A DNA stretch of 64,000 bases, taken from positions 55,872-119,871 of the forward strand of contig ONGG01000007.1 in NCBI GenBank assembly GCA_900317305.1, given 5' to 3'. The stretch is from an uncultured Prevotellaceae bacterium. Lineage in GTDB: Bacteria; Bacteroidota; Bacteroidia; Bacteroidales; Bacteroidaceae. Within the stretch, counting starts at the first letter, position 1; the number at the start of each line of letters is the position of its first letter. Below the pieces are notes generated by a model that saw nothing but the letters and a program-made list of their open reading frames with translations, was not told the DNA's origin and did not search any database. Made by a program: the position numbers and the translations under genes. Of the stretch, positions 9,213 to 17,876 are shown piece by piece.

Positions 9213-11738
9213 ATGGAAGAGAACAAAAATGTAACAACGAATGAAATCTTGCGGGATCAAAATGAAGAAAGGTCATTCTTCAATTTCCGTACACTTTTCG
9301 AGACATTCATTCTTAACTGGCAATGGTTTGCCCTCTCGGTGATCATCTTGCTTGGCATCACAGCCATTTATTTAAGGTACACGACACCGAGATACTCAGC
9401 GCAGTCGAAGATGCTGATCAAAGACGAGGACAACCGTGGCCGAAACAATTCGATTCTCAATATGACCAACCTGGGTATGATGTCGAATTCCGAGGGTATT
9501 GATAATGAGATGGAAATTCTCTCCTCCCACATTATTGCCACTGATGTGGTAAGAGACCTGAAGCTCTACACCTCATATATTCTCAAGGGCCGTGTGAAGA
9601 ACACCATTCTTTACAAGAGCCAGCCCGTGACCGTAGACATCGACGCACCACACCTGGAGCGGCTGAACATGCCCATACGCCTCACCATAGAGCGCGAGAA
9701 GAGCAACTACAAGGTGAAGGGAAGCTACTATGTTTCGACCGACGACGACAAGGTCACCGGTCCTTTCAGCATCGACAAGGTGTTTACTTCGCTGCCCCAG
9801 ACCCTGAAGACAAAAGCTGGCGACATCTCTTTTGTGGCTAACGGCAACAGCACCCTGAGCGATGGCGGCATGCTGATGGTTACCATCCAGTCACCCTATA
9901 ATGCGGCATACAAATACCAAAATGCTTTCCATGTGAACCCCACGTCGAAGAGCACATCCATCGTGAGGATGATATTGGTTGACGAGATACCACGCCGGGC
10001 CATGGACTACCTCAACCAAATTGTGATTTGCTACAACCGCCAGGCCAATGAGGACAAGAACGAAGTAGCCAACCGCACCGAGGAATTCATCAACGCCCGT
10101 CTGGAGAAGATCAACGCCGAGCTTGGTGAGACCGAGAGCCAGTTGGAGTCGTACAAGCGCAGCCAGCACATGACAGAGCTCCGTATGAACGCTACCCAGG
10201 CCATGAGTGGTGCCGGCGAGTATGACCAGCGCTTGGCAGAGGCCAACACCCAAATGCAGTTGCTGAACAGCATTAGCGACTATATGGACCGTCCGGAGAA
10301 CAAATACCAGACATTGCCCTCCAACGTTGGTTTGAGCGATGCTACCGCCTCCAGCCTGATTAACAAATACAACGAGATTGTGCTCCAGCGCAACAAGTTG
10401 CTGCGCACAGCCTCTGAGGAGAGCCCTGCTGTGATACCTCTCACAGCCCAACTCGATGACCTTTCGGGAAGTATCCGTCGCGCCATGGCCCAGAGCCGTA
10501 AGAGCAATGAGATTCAGCGCAACGCCATCTCCAGTCAGTTCAGCAAGTACGCCACACAGATCTCAGCCACTCCTGAACAAGAGCGTATGCTGACCCAGAT
10601 CGGCCGTCAGCAAGAGGTGAGGTCAGGTCTTTACCTGATGCTGCTCCAGAAACGTGAGGAGAACTCCATCTCGCTGGCCTCTACCGCCGACAAAGGTAAA
10701 GTTGTTGAGATGCCCGCACCAGGTGGCCGCGTAGCCCCCCAGCCATCGGTGATCATTCCTATCGCCTTGGTTATCAGTCTGCTCCTGCCAGGTATCGTCC
10801 TGTTCTTGCTGAAATTCTTCAGATACAAGATTGAGGGTCACGACGACGTGGCCAGTCTTACCCAGTTGCCCATCATCGCCGATGTGGCTGTGGCCAGCGA
10901 GACTGCCAAGACGAAGGCCGACATCGTGGTGCACGAGAACAAGAACAACCAGATGGAGGAGATTTTCCGCGCCATGCGTACCAATGTGCAGTTCATGCTC
11001 CGCGAAGGCCAGAAGGTGATCATGTTCACCTCTACCACATCGGGTGAGGGTAAGACCTTCAACTGTGCCAACCTTGCAGTGAGTTTCGCCCTGCTTGGCA
11101 AGAAAGTGGTGTTGGTGGGTCTGGATATCCGTAAGCCACGTCTGGCAGAGTTGTTCGAGATCGACGACCACAAGCATGGTATCACTCCACTGCTTGCACA
11201 GGAGCACCCCAGCGAGGACGACGTGAGGTCGCAGATTATCCCCTCTGGCGTGAACGGCAACCTCGACTTACTGCTTGCAGGTCCGGTGCCCCCCAACCCC
11301 TCTGAGTTGATTTCACGTCCTTCGCTCGAGGCTGTGATCAACATCTTGAAAGACAACTACGACTACGTGCTCATCGATACCGCCCCTGTGGGTCTGGTTA
11401 CCGATACGCTGCAGGTGGGCCGTGTGACCGATGCCACCATCTATATGTGTCGTGCCGACTACACACCGAAGTCGAGTTTCGACCTGGTGAACTCCCTCTC
11501 CAACGAGAAGAAGTTGCCCAACATGGCCATCGTTATCAACGGTATCGATATGTCGAAGAAGAAGTATGGCTACTACTATGGCTATGGCAAGTATGGCAAG
11601 TACAGCCGCTACACCAGTTATGGCAAGTATGGCAACTACGGTTCTTCTTATGGTGGCAGTTATGGCACATACGGTTCGTATGGCAACTACAGCAACAGCC
11701 ACTACGGCAACAAGAACGACACCTCTATTAAACTCTAA
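9213..11738 (+). CDS. Wzc-like polysaccharide co-polymerase and tyrosine autokinase
   Basis: 841 residues. Layout: a membrane helix near residues 30-55; a Wzz-type periplasmic region with long helices (about 60-500); a second membrane helix near 515-535; then a cytoplasmic BY-kinase. The kinase shows Walker A STTSGEGKT (about 608-616), Walker A' VVLVGLDIRKPR, and Walker B YVLIDTAPVGLVTD. The tail (about 782-836) carries roughly 17 tyrosines in Gly/Ser/Lys repeats, the usual autophosphorylation cluster but unusually long. The protein controls capsule or exopolysaccharide chain length and export. It is co-transcribed with rfbA and a HAD hydrolase. Confidence 0.93.
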   Translation: MEENKNVTTNEILRDQNEERSFFNFRTLFETFILNWQWFALSVIILLGITAIYLRYTTPRYSAQSKMLIKDEDNRGRNNSILNMTNLGMMSNSEGIDNEMEILSSHIIATDVVRDLKLYTSYILKGRVKNTILYKSQPVTVDIDAPHLERLNMPIRLTIEREKSNYKVKGSYYVSTDDDKVTGPFSIDKVFTSLPQTLKTKAGDISFVANGNSTLSDGGMLMVTIQSPYNAAYKYQNAFHVNPTSKSTSIVRMILVDEIPRRAMDYLNQIVICYNRQANEDKNEVANRTEEFINARLEKINAELGETESQLESYKRSQHMTELRMNATQAMSGAGEYDQRLAEANTQMQLLNSISDYMDRPENKYQTLPSNVGLSDATASSLINKYNEIVLQRNKLLRTASEESPAVIPLTAQLDDLSGSIRRAMAQSRKSNEIQRNAISSQFSKYATQISATPEQERMLTQIGRQQEVRSGLYLMLLQKREENSISLASTADKGKVVEMPAPGGRVAPQPSVIIPIALVISLLLPGIVLFLLKFFRYKIEGHDDVASLTQLPIIADVAVASETAKTKADIVVHENKNNQMEEIFRAMRTNVQFMLREGQKVIMFTSTTSGEGKTFNCANLAVSFALLGKKVVLVGLDIRKPRLAELFEIDDHKHGITPLLAQEHPSEDDVRSQIIPSGVNGNLDLLLAGPVPPNPSELISRPSLEAVINILKDNYDYVLIDTAPVGLVTDTLQVGRVTDATIYMCRADYTPKSSFDLVNSLSNEKKLPNMAIVINGIDMSKKKYGYYYGYGKYGKYSRYTSYGKYGNYGSSYGGSYGTYGSYGNYSNSHYGNKNDTSIKL

Positions 11739-11748
11739 TTGCTGAGCC

Positions 11749-12180
11749 ATGGTCATAGCAGTGGATTTCGACGGCACCATAGTGGAGCATCGCTATCCTG
11801 AGATTGGTCGGGAGATTCCTTTTGCCATCGACACGCTGAAGATGCTGATTGCCGACCGCCATAAAGTGATTCTATGGACTGTTCGCGAAGGCAAACTGCT
11901 CGACGATGCCGTGGAATGGTGCCGTGAGAGGGGCGTGGAGTTCTATGCCGTCAACAAGGACTATCCTGAGGAGAAGAAGGAATACAACAACCACTTCTCC
12001 CGTAAGATCAAGGCCGAAGTATGGATAGACGACCGCAACCTTGGCGGACTGCCCGACTGGGGCGAGATGTACACCATGATCAAGGAGCACAAGTCGTTTG
12101 AAGACATGATTGCCGAAGCGCGGAAGACCCGCCTGAGCGACCATTCCGCTCCCAAGCGCAAGAGTTGGTGGAGCAAGTGA
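11749..12180 (+). CDS. Small HAD-superfamily hydrolase (BT0820-like)
   Basis: 143 residues, a minimal capless HAD fold. Motif I is AVDFDGTIVEH at residues 4-14, with the nucleophile and acid aspartates D6 and D8. Motif II is the T of LWTVREG, and late acidic residues (WIDDRNLGG) fit motif IV. Small proteins of this type in Bacteroides (the BT0820 group) are phosphatases of uncertain substrate. It starts 10 bases after the wzc stop and ends at a strong terminator, so it is the last gene of the rfbA operon. It might act on a sugar phosphate or phosphoprotein; this is inference. Confidence 0.8.
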   Translation: MVIAVDFDGTIVEHRYPEIGREIPFAIDTLKMLIADRHKVILWTVREGKLLDDAVEWCRERGVEFYAVNKDYPEEKKEYNNHFSRKIKAEVWIDDRNLGGLPDWGEMYTMIKEHKSFEDMIAEARKTRLSDHSAPKRKSWWSK

Positions 12181-12207
12181 CATCACTTCATTCCATAATA
12201 TAGAAAT

Positions 12208-12245
12208 AGGTGCGGTATGCAAGTTGAGCATACCGCACCTTTTTT
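12208..12245 (+). terminator. Terminator of the rfbA-wzc-HAD operon
   Basis: A perfect 13-bp stem (12208-12220 with 12228-12240), a seven-base loop and a run of six T. It lies 27 bases past the HAD stop codon. Confidence 0.93.
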
Positions 12246-12431
12246 GCAGGCGGGAAAGAAGGGTGACCCTGAAGGCGCTTCTTGATTTTTTCTTTACATT
12301 GACAACTTGCGGTTTTTTCATGGTTCCCTCTCCCTTTTATAAAGATAACCCATTAAAATAGTGGGAATTAGGTAGAAAAAAGAGCTGTGGGGTGATTTTG
12401 AATTGATTTTTTCAAAAAATACAAAGATAAA

Positions 12432-12463
12432 TTTCCAAATCACGGCAAAAACTTGTATATTTG
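12432..12463 (+). promoter_or_regulatory. Promoter of the HU gene
   Basis: TATATTTG (12456-12463) as -7 box, with TTTC (12432-12435) as a near-consensus -33 box 20 bases upstream. The leader is about 55 bases and A-rich before ATG 12524. Confidence 0.7.
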
Positions 12464-12523
12464 CAATCCCTTTTGAGAACAAAGTAAAAATATACAACAA
12501 TAATAAAAAAAAGAATAAGAAAA

Positions 12524-12820
12524 ATGACCAAGGCAGATATTATCAATCAGATTTCAGCCTCGACAGGCCTCGCAAAGAAAGACGTGGCTATTTCGGTGGA
12601 GTCGTTCATGGAAGTGATCAAGAACAGTCTTCTCAACAAAGAGAATGTATACCTAAGAGGATTTGGCAGTTTTGTTGTGAAGCACCGTGCTGAGAAGACC
12701 GCCCGCAACATCTCGAAGAACACCACTATCGTGATTGCCGCCCACGATTTCCCCAGCTTCAAGCCCGCCAAGAGCTTTGTTGGCCGCATGAAGGGTGAGA
12801 TTGTAGAAGACGAGGATTAA
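12524..12820 (+). CDS. HU-family DNA-binding protein
   Basis: 98 residues. The start MTKADIINQISASTGLAKKD and the later YLRGFGSFVVKHR followed by ARNISKNTTIVIAAHDFPSFKPAK are the standard HU/IHF dimer core and DNA-binding arm. The usual RNPxTG arm is altered to ARNISKNTTI, which is common in Bacteroidota HU paralogues. It ends with an acidic VEDED tail. It binds and bends DNA in the nucleoid. It has its own promoter and is followed after 61 bases by a tiny basic ORF and then rng. Confidence 0.95.
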   Translation: MTKADIINQISASTGLAKKDVAISVESFMEVIKNSLLNKENVYLRGFGSFVVKHRAEKTARNISKNTTIVIAAHDFPSFKPAKSFVGRMKGEIVEDED

Positions 12821-12881
12821 TCCTTGCGTCAACTGGAGTAAGAACAACCATATCATAAATTCAAATTCAATTCATTTATTT

Positions 12882-12971
12882 ATGCCAAACGGAAAAAAGA
12901 AAAAGGGCCACAAGATGGCTACTCACAAAAGAAAGAAAAGACTGAGAAAGAACAGACATAAGAGCAAGTAA
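12882..12971 (+). CDS. 29-residue basic AURKAIP1/COX24-like protein, putative ribosome-associated
   Basis: The translation starts MPNGKKKKGHKMATHKRKKR and ends KNRHKSK; 16 of 29 residues are Lys or Arg and 3 are His. Nearly identical tiny proteins occur across Bacteroidota and belong to the AURKAIP1/COX24 (mS38-like) domain family, whose mitochondrial and mycobacterial (bS22) members sit in the small ribosomal subunit. The ATG follows an A/T-rich region without a Shine-Dalgarno sequence, usual for the phylum. It lies between HU and RNase G, both nucleic-acid genes. Confidence 0.8.
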   Translation: MPNGKKKKGHKMATHKRKKRLRKNRHKSK

Positions 12972-13081
12972 GCCATAGCGCAGAACACTCCACAGCCTGT
13001 TCGGCTGAATGGCGTGTCGCGGAGTCCCTTTGGGATTTTGGGGCATGCCCTTTTTGGTTACATCAATTAAGCTATCAAGAA

Positions 13082-14656
13082 ATGACCAGCGAAGTAGTGA
13101 TTGATGTCCGTGCGAAAGAGATTTCGATTGCCTTACTGGAAGACAAGAAACTGGTAGAGTATCAGAACGAGACCCGCTCGGCATCATTTTCAGTAGGCAA
13201 CATCTACATTGCAAAGGTCAAGAAGCTCATGCCAGGCCTGAATGCCTGTTTTGTGGATGTTGGTTTTGAACGCGACGCTTTTCTTCATTATCTTGACTTA
13301 GGTAGCCAATTCAACTCTTATGCCAAGTACCTGAAACAGGTACAGAGCGACAGAAAGAAGCTTTATCCCATCACCAAAGCCACCCACCTGCCCGACCTGA
13401 AGAAAGACGGGAGCATAGCCACCACGCTAACAGTGGGTCAGGAGGTGTTGGTGCAGATTGTAAAAGAACCTATCTCTACGAAAGGTCCACGCCTTACGGG
13501 GGAATTGAGTTTTGCAGGCAGATTCCTGGTGCTCATTCCCTTCGGTGATAAAGTTTCTGTCTCTACAAAGATCAAGAGCGGTGAGGAGCGTGCCCGCCTG
13601 AAGCAACTGATACAGAGCATCAAGCCCAAGAATTTTGGGGTTATCGTTCGCACAGTGGCCGAAGGCAAGAGAGTGGCCGAACTCGACACCGAGCTCAAGG
13701 TTCTTCTGAAAAGATGGGAGGATGCCATCACCAAGACCCAGCGCACGCAGTCGCGCCCTCAATTGGTGTTTGAGGAGACCGGCCGTGCCGTGGCCCTTCT
13801 TCGCGATTTGTTCAACCCCTCGTATGAGAACATATTTGTCAACGACGAGGAGGTTTTCAATGAAGTGAAGCACTATGTCACTCTAATAGCCCCTGAAAAG
13901 GCGGGCATAGTGAAGTTCTATTCAGGCAACGTGCCGATATTCGACAATTTCAACGTGACGAAACAGATCAAGTCGGGTTTTGGCAAGACGGTGAACTACA
14001 AGCACGGTGCCTATCTGATTATAGAACATACCGAGGCCATGCACGTTGTCGACGTGAACAGCGGCAACCGCACCCGTGGGGCAAATGGTCAGGAGGCCAA
14101 TGCCCTCGACGTGAATCTAGGTGCTGCCGACGAGTTGGCGCGCCAGCTTCGTCTTCGCGACATGGGTGGCATCATCATTGTCGACTTCATCGACATGAAT
14201 TTGGCAGAAGACCGTCAGATGCTCTATGAGCGGATGTGCAAGAACATGCAGAAAGACCGTGCCCGCCACAACATCCTCCCCTTGAGCAAATTTGGCTTGA
14301 TGCAGATTACGCGTCAGCGTGTGCGTCCGGCCATGGATGTGAATGTAGACGAGACCTGTCCCACCTGTTTTGGCAGAGGCAAGATTAAGTCGAGTATTCT
14401 TTTCACCGACCAGTTGGAGAGTAAGATTGACCACTTAGTCAACAAGATTGGCGTTAAGACCTTCTACTTGCACGTTCATCCATACGTGGCAGCCTACATC
14501 AACAAGGGACTGATGTCCCTGAAGCGCAAATGGCAATTCAAATATGGACTTGGCGTGCATGTCATCTCTTCTCAGAAGATGGCTTTTTTGCAGTATGAGT
14601 TTTATGACTCGAAAAAGCAGTACATCGACATGAAGGAAGAGATTGAGACAAAGTAA
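13082..14656 (+). CDS. rng: Ribonuclease G (RNase E/G family)
   Basis: 524 residues, typical of RNase G. Features in order: the start MTSEVVIDVRAKEISIALLE; an S1-like segment with VGNIYIAKVKKLMPGLNACFVDVG (residues about 39-62); the catalytic core with VVDVNSGNRTRG and IIIVDFIDMN, which supply the metal-binding aspartates; and the zinc-link CPTCFGRGK, here CxxC, which joins subunits. The enzyme cuts single-stranded RNA 5' ends and matures 16S rRNA. It overlaps no neighbour and ends at a bidirectional terminator shared with the convergent protease gene. Confidence 0.95.
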   Translation: MTSEVVIDVRAKEISIALLEDKKLVEYQNETRSASFSVGNIYIAKVKKLMPGLNACFVDVGFERDAFLHYLDLGSQFNSYAKYLKQVQSDRKKLYPITKATHLPDLKKDGSIATTLTVGQEVLVQIVKEPISTKGPRLTGELSFAGRFLVLIPFGDKVSVSTKIKSGEERARLKQLIQSIKPKNFGVIVRTVAEGKRVAELDTELKVLLKRWEDAITKTQRTQSRPQLVFEETGRAVALLRDLFNPSYENIFVNDEEVFNEVKHYVTLIAPEKAGIVKFYSGNVPIFDNFNVTKQIKSGFGKTVNYKHGAYLIIEHTEAMHVVDVNSGNRTRGANGQEANALDVNLGAADELARQLRLRDMGGIIIVDFIDMNLAEDRQMLYERMCKNMQKDRARHNILPLSKFGLMQITRQRVRPAMDVNVDETCPTCFGRGKIKSSILFTDQLESKIDHLVNKIGVKTFYLHVHPYVAAYINKGLMSLKRKWQFKYGLGVHVISSQKMAFLQYEFYDSKKQYIDMKEEIETK

Positions 14657-14660
14657 ACTA

Positions 14661-14695
14661 AAAAGTGGATGAGCCCGCGGCCCATCCACTTTTTT
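14661..14695. terminator. Bidirectional terminator between rng and the C10 protease gene
   Basis: AAAAGTGGATG (14661-14671) pairs with CATCCACTTTT (14683-14693). T-runs follow the stem on both strands, so it can serve rng on plus and the protease on minus. Confidence 0.9.
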
Positions 14696-14733
14696 ATGGC
14701 TTTTTCCAACATTCTGGATAAAGTGTCTACATC

Positions 14734-16767
14734 CTATCTCAACATCAGTTTCTTTCCACCCACAACATAGACTCCAGGTCGGAGTCCCTTGAGACCCTCA
14801 TGGGCATACCTTACCTTCCGTCCGTCGACGGCATAGACATCGGCCTCGACAGGCATGTCTGCGATACCATCAGCTATGCCCTCTGTCTCAGCATCGAACT
14901 CCACGATGCGGCTTTTATACTTCTTCCATCCGGGAGCACCTTTATATTTCGAAGCCGAGCCTTTGGGCACATAGAGGTATCTCAGCGACAAATCCAAGTC
15001 GTCGATAGCCGACGGGTCGATTTGTGGCGGTTCCTCAGCGAAGACATACGTACGGCATAGGTCGAAGCACCTGTTGAAAGCAAAGGCACCGATTTCCTCC
15101 ACACTCTGCGGGATGCTGACACGTTCGTAATGAAATCTGGCCGAGAAGGCATAGGGATGCACCACCTTCACACCATCAGGAATGCTCAGTCCTATCTCCT
15201 CGGAGGGCAACTGCTCAATGAGTTGGGTACGGTCGGTGCTGAGAACCTGGTTGTCGCCCACCACGAACTCGCACCCGTTGCCAGCCTCCAGGCTCACCCT
15301 CTCGAGGTTATTGCACTGGGCGAACACTCCATCAGCATACCGCACGAGGCTCTTGGGTAGGGTCACGTCGATGAGCATCGGGCACTTGTAGAAAGCCTTG
15401 TAGGGCATCTCGTTGTCGGAAGTCACCAACTGCTTGTCGCCATCGACGAAATAGGGTTCTCCTCCCGCCACGACAAAGGCGTCGGACAAATCGAGCACGG
15501 AAAGATTCCCCCATGTGCCCTTTGCCTGCTCGTTGCTTCCCGACATACACCTCAAGGTCTTGAAGTCGGTGCTGTTGACAGGTCCATTCACTTTGAGCCA
15601 CACCACGGTGTCGCGCTGCTCATCGGTAAGCAAGTCAGCCAGGGTTCCCGGTGTCTCCACCGTCACCTCCACCATCTCGGTCGACACGCGCTGTGGGTCG
15701 ACCCTGAGCACCATATTCTGATAAAGTCTGAAATCATAGATTCCCCAATAAACGAGAAGCATAGCCAGGTCGAAATAGCCATCTTCCGAACCGCTCCATC
15801 CCCAGTTGATAAAGACCTTTCCTTGTTTGTTATAACCATGAAGCACGAACTCATGACCCATGTACGACTCGTCTGAGCCGCCATAAATAATAGGCAGTCC
15901 GCTGCTGAGGCAATGGTAGATCATGTCCATCCATTCCTCCTCGGTATAGTCGTCCTTGTCGACGGTCACCGCATAGGGATAGCCCAGGTTCTTGCGCAGC
16001 CCATGAGTAACCGACTCGTTATACGAGCCCGTGCCCGACGACTCATACATGGCCTTCATGGCCAGTCCCACATGATACATCAGTTTGGCCACAGCATCCT
16101 TTTGTTTTCGAGATGTCATCCCACTATAGCTGTTGGCCATCAAGTCGTATTCGTATTCCGCATCCGTGATGTCCTCCTCATATCTATGTCCATCAAAATC
16201 GCCGAATGGCACATAAGTGAAGACGAGTCCCTCTCCCACTTTCGGCCACTCCAGATATCTGAGCACCTGGGCGGTGGCAGTGGCCACACATCCTGTGGGA
16301 CATCCACTCGGGCAGAAGTTGTTGTACGGACTGTCTTGGTCCCATTTCGTTTTCAAGAGCGGACTGACGTGGTCGGGATATTTGTCGGTGTCGGGGGTGA
16401 TGGTTTTGAGCGGTTGCGTTCTCGCCATCCCAGCCACTTGTTCCACAGCATGCAGCCACCATTTGAAGTTCTCGTTATCAGTCTCTGGATTGTATTTGCT
16501 TTCAGAGCAACCCAGCACGGCCGGATACATATCGTCTGTAGCCATCACCACGAAGCCACCATCCTCATAGCCGATGACGGCCACTGTCTGCCGGTCGTCG
16601 AGCAGTTTCACGCTTTTCTTGGCTTTCGCCATTGCCACGCCCACATGGGTTTGCGCGAGTTCCTGCTGTGCCACGCGCATCATGTCCTTCATCACCCGTG
16701 GCTTCGCCATTGCCCCCATTGTCACTACCGACATGAGGAGCACCATCATGTAGTATCTTTTTTTCAT
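14734..16767 (-). CDS. C10-family cysteine protease (streptopain/interpain-like) with C-terminal repeat and sorting-type tail
   Basis: 677 residues. A signal peptide (about residues 1-21) is followed by a Spi-type propeptide (to about 135) with the VAVIGYEDGGFVVMATDD pattern of C10 prodomains. The catalytic domain has PYNNFCPSGCPTGCVATATA, with nucleophile Cys160, and GHEFVLHGYN with His305 next to FINWGWSG. After about 370 comes a region ending in LRR_5/BspA-like repeats (LPKSLVRYADGVFAQCNNLE, VHPYAF, SVEEIGAFAFNRC). The end, PGVYVVGGKKLMLR, resembles a Bacteroidales C-terminal sorting tail. It is probably a secreted protease acting on host or dietary protein. It follows the AlaX-like gene by 16 bases. 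Confidence 0.9.
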   Translation of the reverse strand: MKKRYYMMVLLMSVVTMGAMAKPRVMKDMMRVAQQELAQTHVGVAMAKAKKSVKLLDDRQTVAVIGYEDGGFVVMATDDMYPAVLGCSESKYNPETDNENFKWWLHAVEQVAGMARTQPLKTITPDTDKYPDHVSPLLKTKWDQDSPYNNFCPSGCPTGCVATATAQVLRYLEWPKVGEGLVFTYVPFGDFDGHRYEEDITDAEYEYDLMANSYSGMTSRKQKDAVAKLMYHVGLAMKAMYESSGTGSYNESVTHGLRKNLGYPYAVTVDKDDYTEEEWMDMIYHCLSSGLPIIYGGSDESYMGHEFVLHGYNKQGKVFINWGWSGSEDGYFDLAMLLVYWGIYDFRLYQNMVLRVDPQRVSTEMVEVTVETPGTLADLLTDEQRDTVVWLKVNGPVNSTDFKTLRCMSGSNEQAKGTWGNLSVLDLSDAFVVAGGEPYFVDGDKQLVTSDNEMPYKAFYKCPMLIDVTLPKSLVRYADGVFAQCNNLERVSLEAGNGCEFVVGDNQVLSTDRTQLIEQLPSEEIGLSIPDGVKVVHPYAFSARFHYERVSIPQSVEEIGAFAFNRCFDLCRTYVFAEEPPQIDPSAIDDLDLSLRYLYVPKGSASKYKGAPGWKKYKSRIVEFDAETEGIADGIADMPVEADVYAVDGRKVRYAHEGLKGLRPGVYVVGGKKLMLR

Positions 16768-16783
16768 AGTCGTAGACTTATTG

Positions 16784-17263
16784 CTATTTGCTTATCAACT
16801 TGAACCTCACACGGAAGGTTTTCTCATGCTCGTCCCAATTGGTGCCGAGGAGTTCAAATTTCCCTATCTGTCCCGTCGAGCGCACGTGCTTTCCTATGCA
16901 GGGGCATACGTCGTAGTCGCCGATGCGCACCAGGCGGATGGTATCCGATGCATCGTCGGGCAGCCGGTCGAGGCTGACGCCATCGGGCAGGTCGTCGCGG
17001 TCGGCATATTCATACGTCACCGTGAGGTCATCGTCGATGAGTTGGTTCATCCGTTGTTCGATTTCCTTCTCCTGTTTACGGTCTGGTTTTCTGTCGAGCA
17101 AGAAGGTCATTTTGCTTTTTTTCCGCTCTATGTGGGCTACTACGGCCCTCTCGCAACCAAACATTCTTATCATCGTCTGGTTGAGCAGATGTTCCGCCGT
17201 GTGTGCAGGGGGAAATGACACATCCCTCTCTTCAGGAACGTCAAAATTATTCTTTGCTGCCAT
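16784..17263 (-). CDS. AlaX-like tRNA-editing domain protein
   Basis: 159 residues from ATG 17263; the upstream TTG at 17284 lies in the promoter -7 box. The protein contains HTAEH (zinc-binding HxxxH) and, later, CPCIGKHV, the CxxxH-type site. These four ligands define the second additional domain of alanyl/threonyl-tRNA synthetases and the free-standing AlaX editing proteins. These hydrolyse mischarged Ser- or Gly-tRNA(Ala). It heads a two-gene unit with the C10 protease downstream, but the functional link is not obvious. Confidence 0.75.
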   Translation of the reverse strand: MAAKNNFDVPEERDVSFPPAHTAEHLLNQTMIRMFGCERAVVAHIERKKSKMTFLLDRKPDRKQEKEIEQRMNQLIDDDLTVTYEYADRDDLPDGVSLDRLPDDASDTIRLVRIGDYDVCPCIGKHVRSTGQIGKFELLGTNWDEHEKTFRVRFKLISK

Positions 17264-17281
17264 ACATTCTTTATTAGACCG

Positions 17282-17312
17282 CAAAGATAGTATTTACATA
17301 GCGAATAGCAAA
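17282..17312 (-). promoter_or_regulatory. Promoter of the AlaX-like gene
   Basis: On the minus strand, TATCTTTG (17282-17289) with TTTG (17309-17312) 19 bases upstream, a full consensus match. Confidence 0.78.
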
Positions 17313-17444
17313 ATAAAACCCAATGTTTTTGCTTTCTTTTCCGAACGCTACGATTTCAACACGACATGAATATTTCTTTAAATCCCAACACAGGAAAAGC
17401 TGTATAGGGAATTATAGAAAAACTCAACCTCTTTGTCTATTTTA

Positions 17445-17871
17445 CTATCGGTATGTGAATCCACTGCTGTCAGTAATAGTGCCATTCTGAGCATCTACAT
17501 GAAAGATGATGGTGCCACTGGGAATAAGAGAAGCCCTAACAACAGCACTGGTGGAGGAGAAACTGCTGACGCTTGGTGCACCCGTCATACACTGTCCGTT
17601 GACATACACACCTTCCTGTCTTATCTGCAGAACCCCACCACTGCTAATTTCGCGGAAGGTACGCCCTGATAGATACCCGATGACATCGTAGGCAGTGGAG
17701 ATCCATGTGCCGCTTGAGCTGTTTGAACCGCCACCACCATCTTCCCATCTTAAGTGAATGCCCAGACGAGGAAGAACGGCTTCTATTAGGCACTTTGCTG
17801 TCCGGACAATCTATCAGAGAGGGAAACGACAATAACTATATAAATATTTTTTATTTGAGTTTCAGATTCAT
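17445..17871 (-). pseudogene. Decayed lipoprotein gene related to the adjacent BACON lipoprotein leader
   Basis: Read on minus from ATG 17871, the leader is MNLKLK followed at once by a TAA stop. Further on, FPSLIDCPDSKVPNRS matches the neighbouring BACON gene's FPLLIGCSDSNVPDSY, so the two lipoprotein leaders share ancestry. After SSSGHSL the frame shifts: the next open frame runs about 100 codons (WEDGGGGSNSSSGTWISTAY, then SGRTFREISSGGVLQIRQEG, to FTYR and a TAG at 17445). That body looks like a small Ser/Gly-rich secreted domain. It has at least one stop and one frameshift. It begins 5 bases after the BACON gene's stop. Confidence 0.7.
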
Positions 17872-17876
17872 TTTTT

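Noticed and set aside
17644-17832. 62-residue ORF as a gene of its own
   Set aside because: It is one fragment of the frameshifted lipoprotein pseudogene; its Arg/Trp-rich end comes from the shifted frame.
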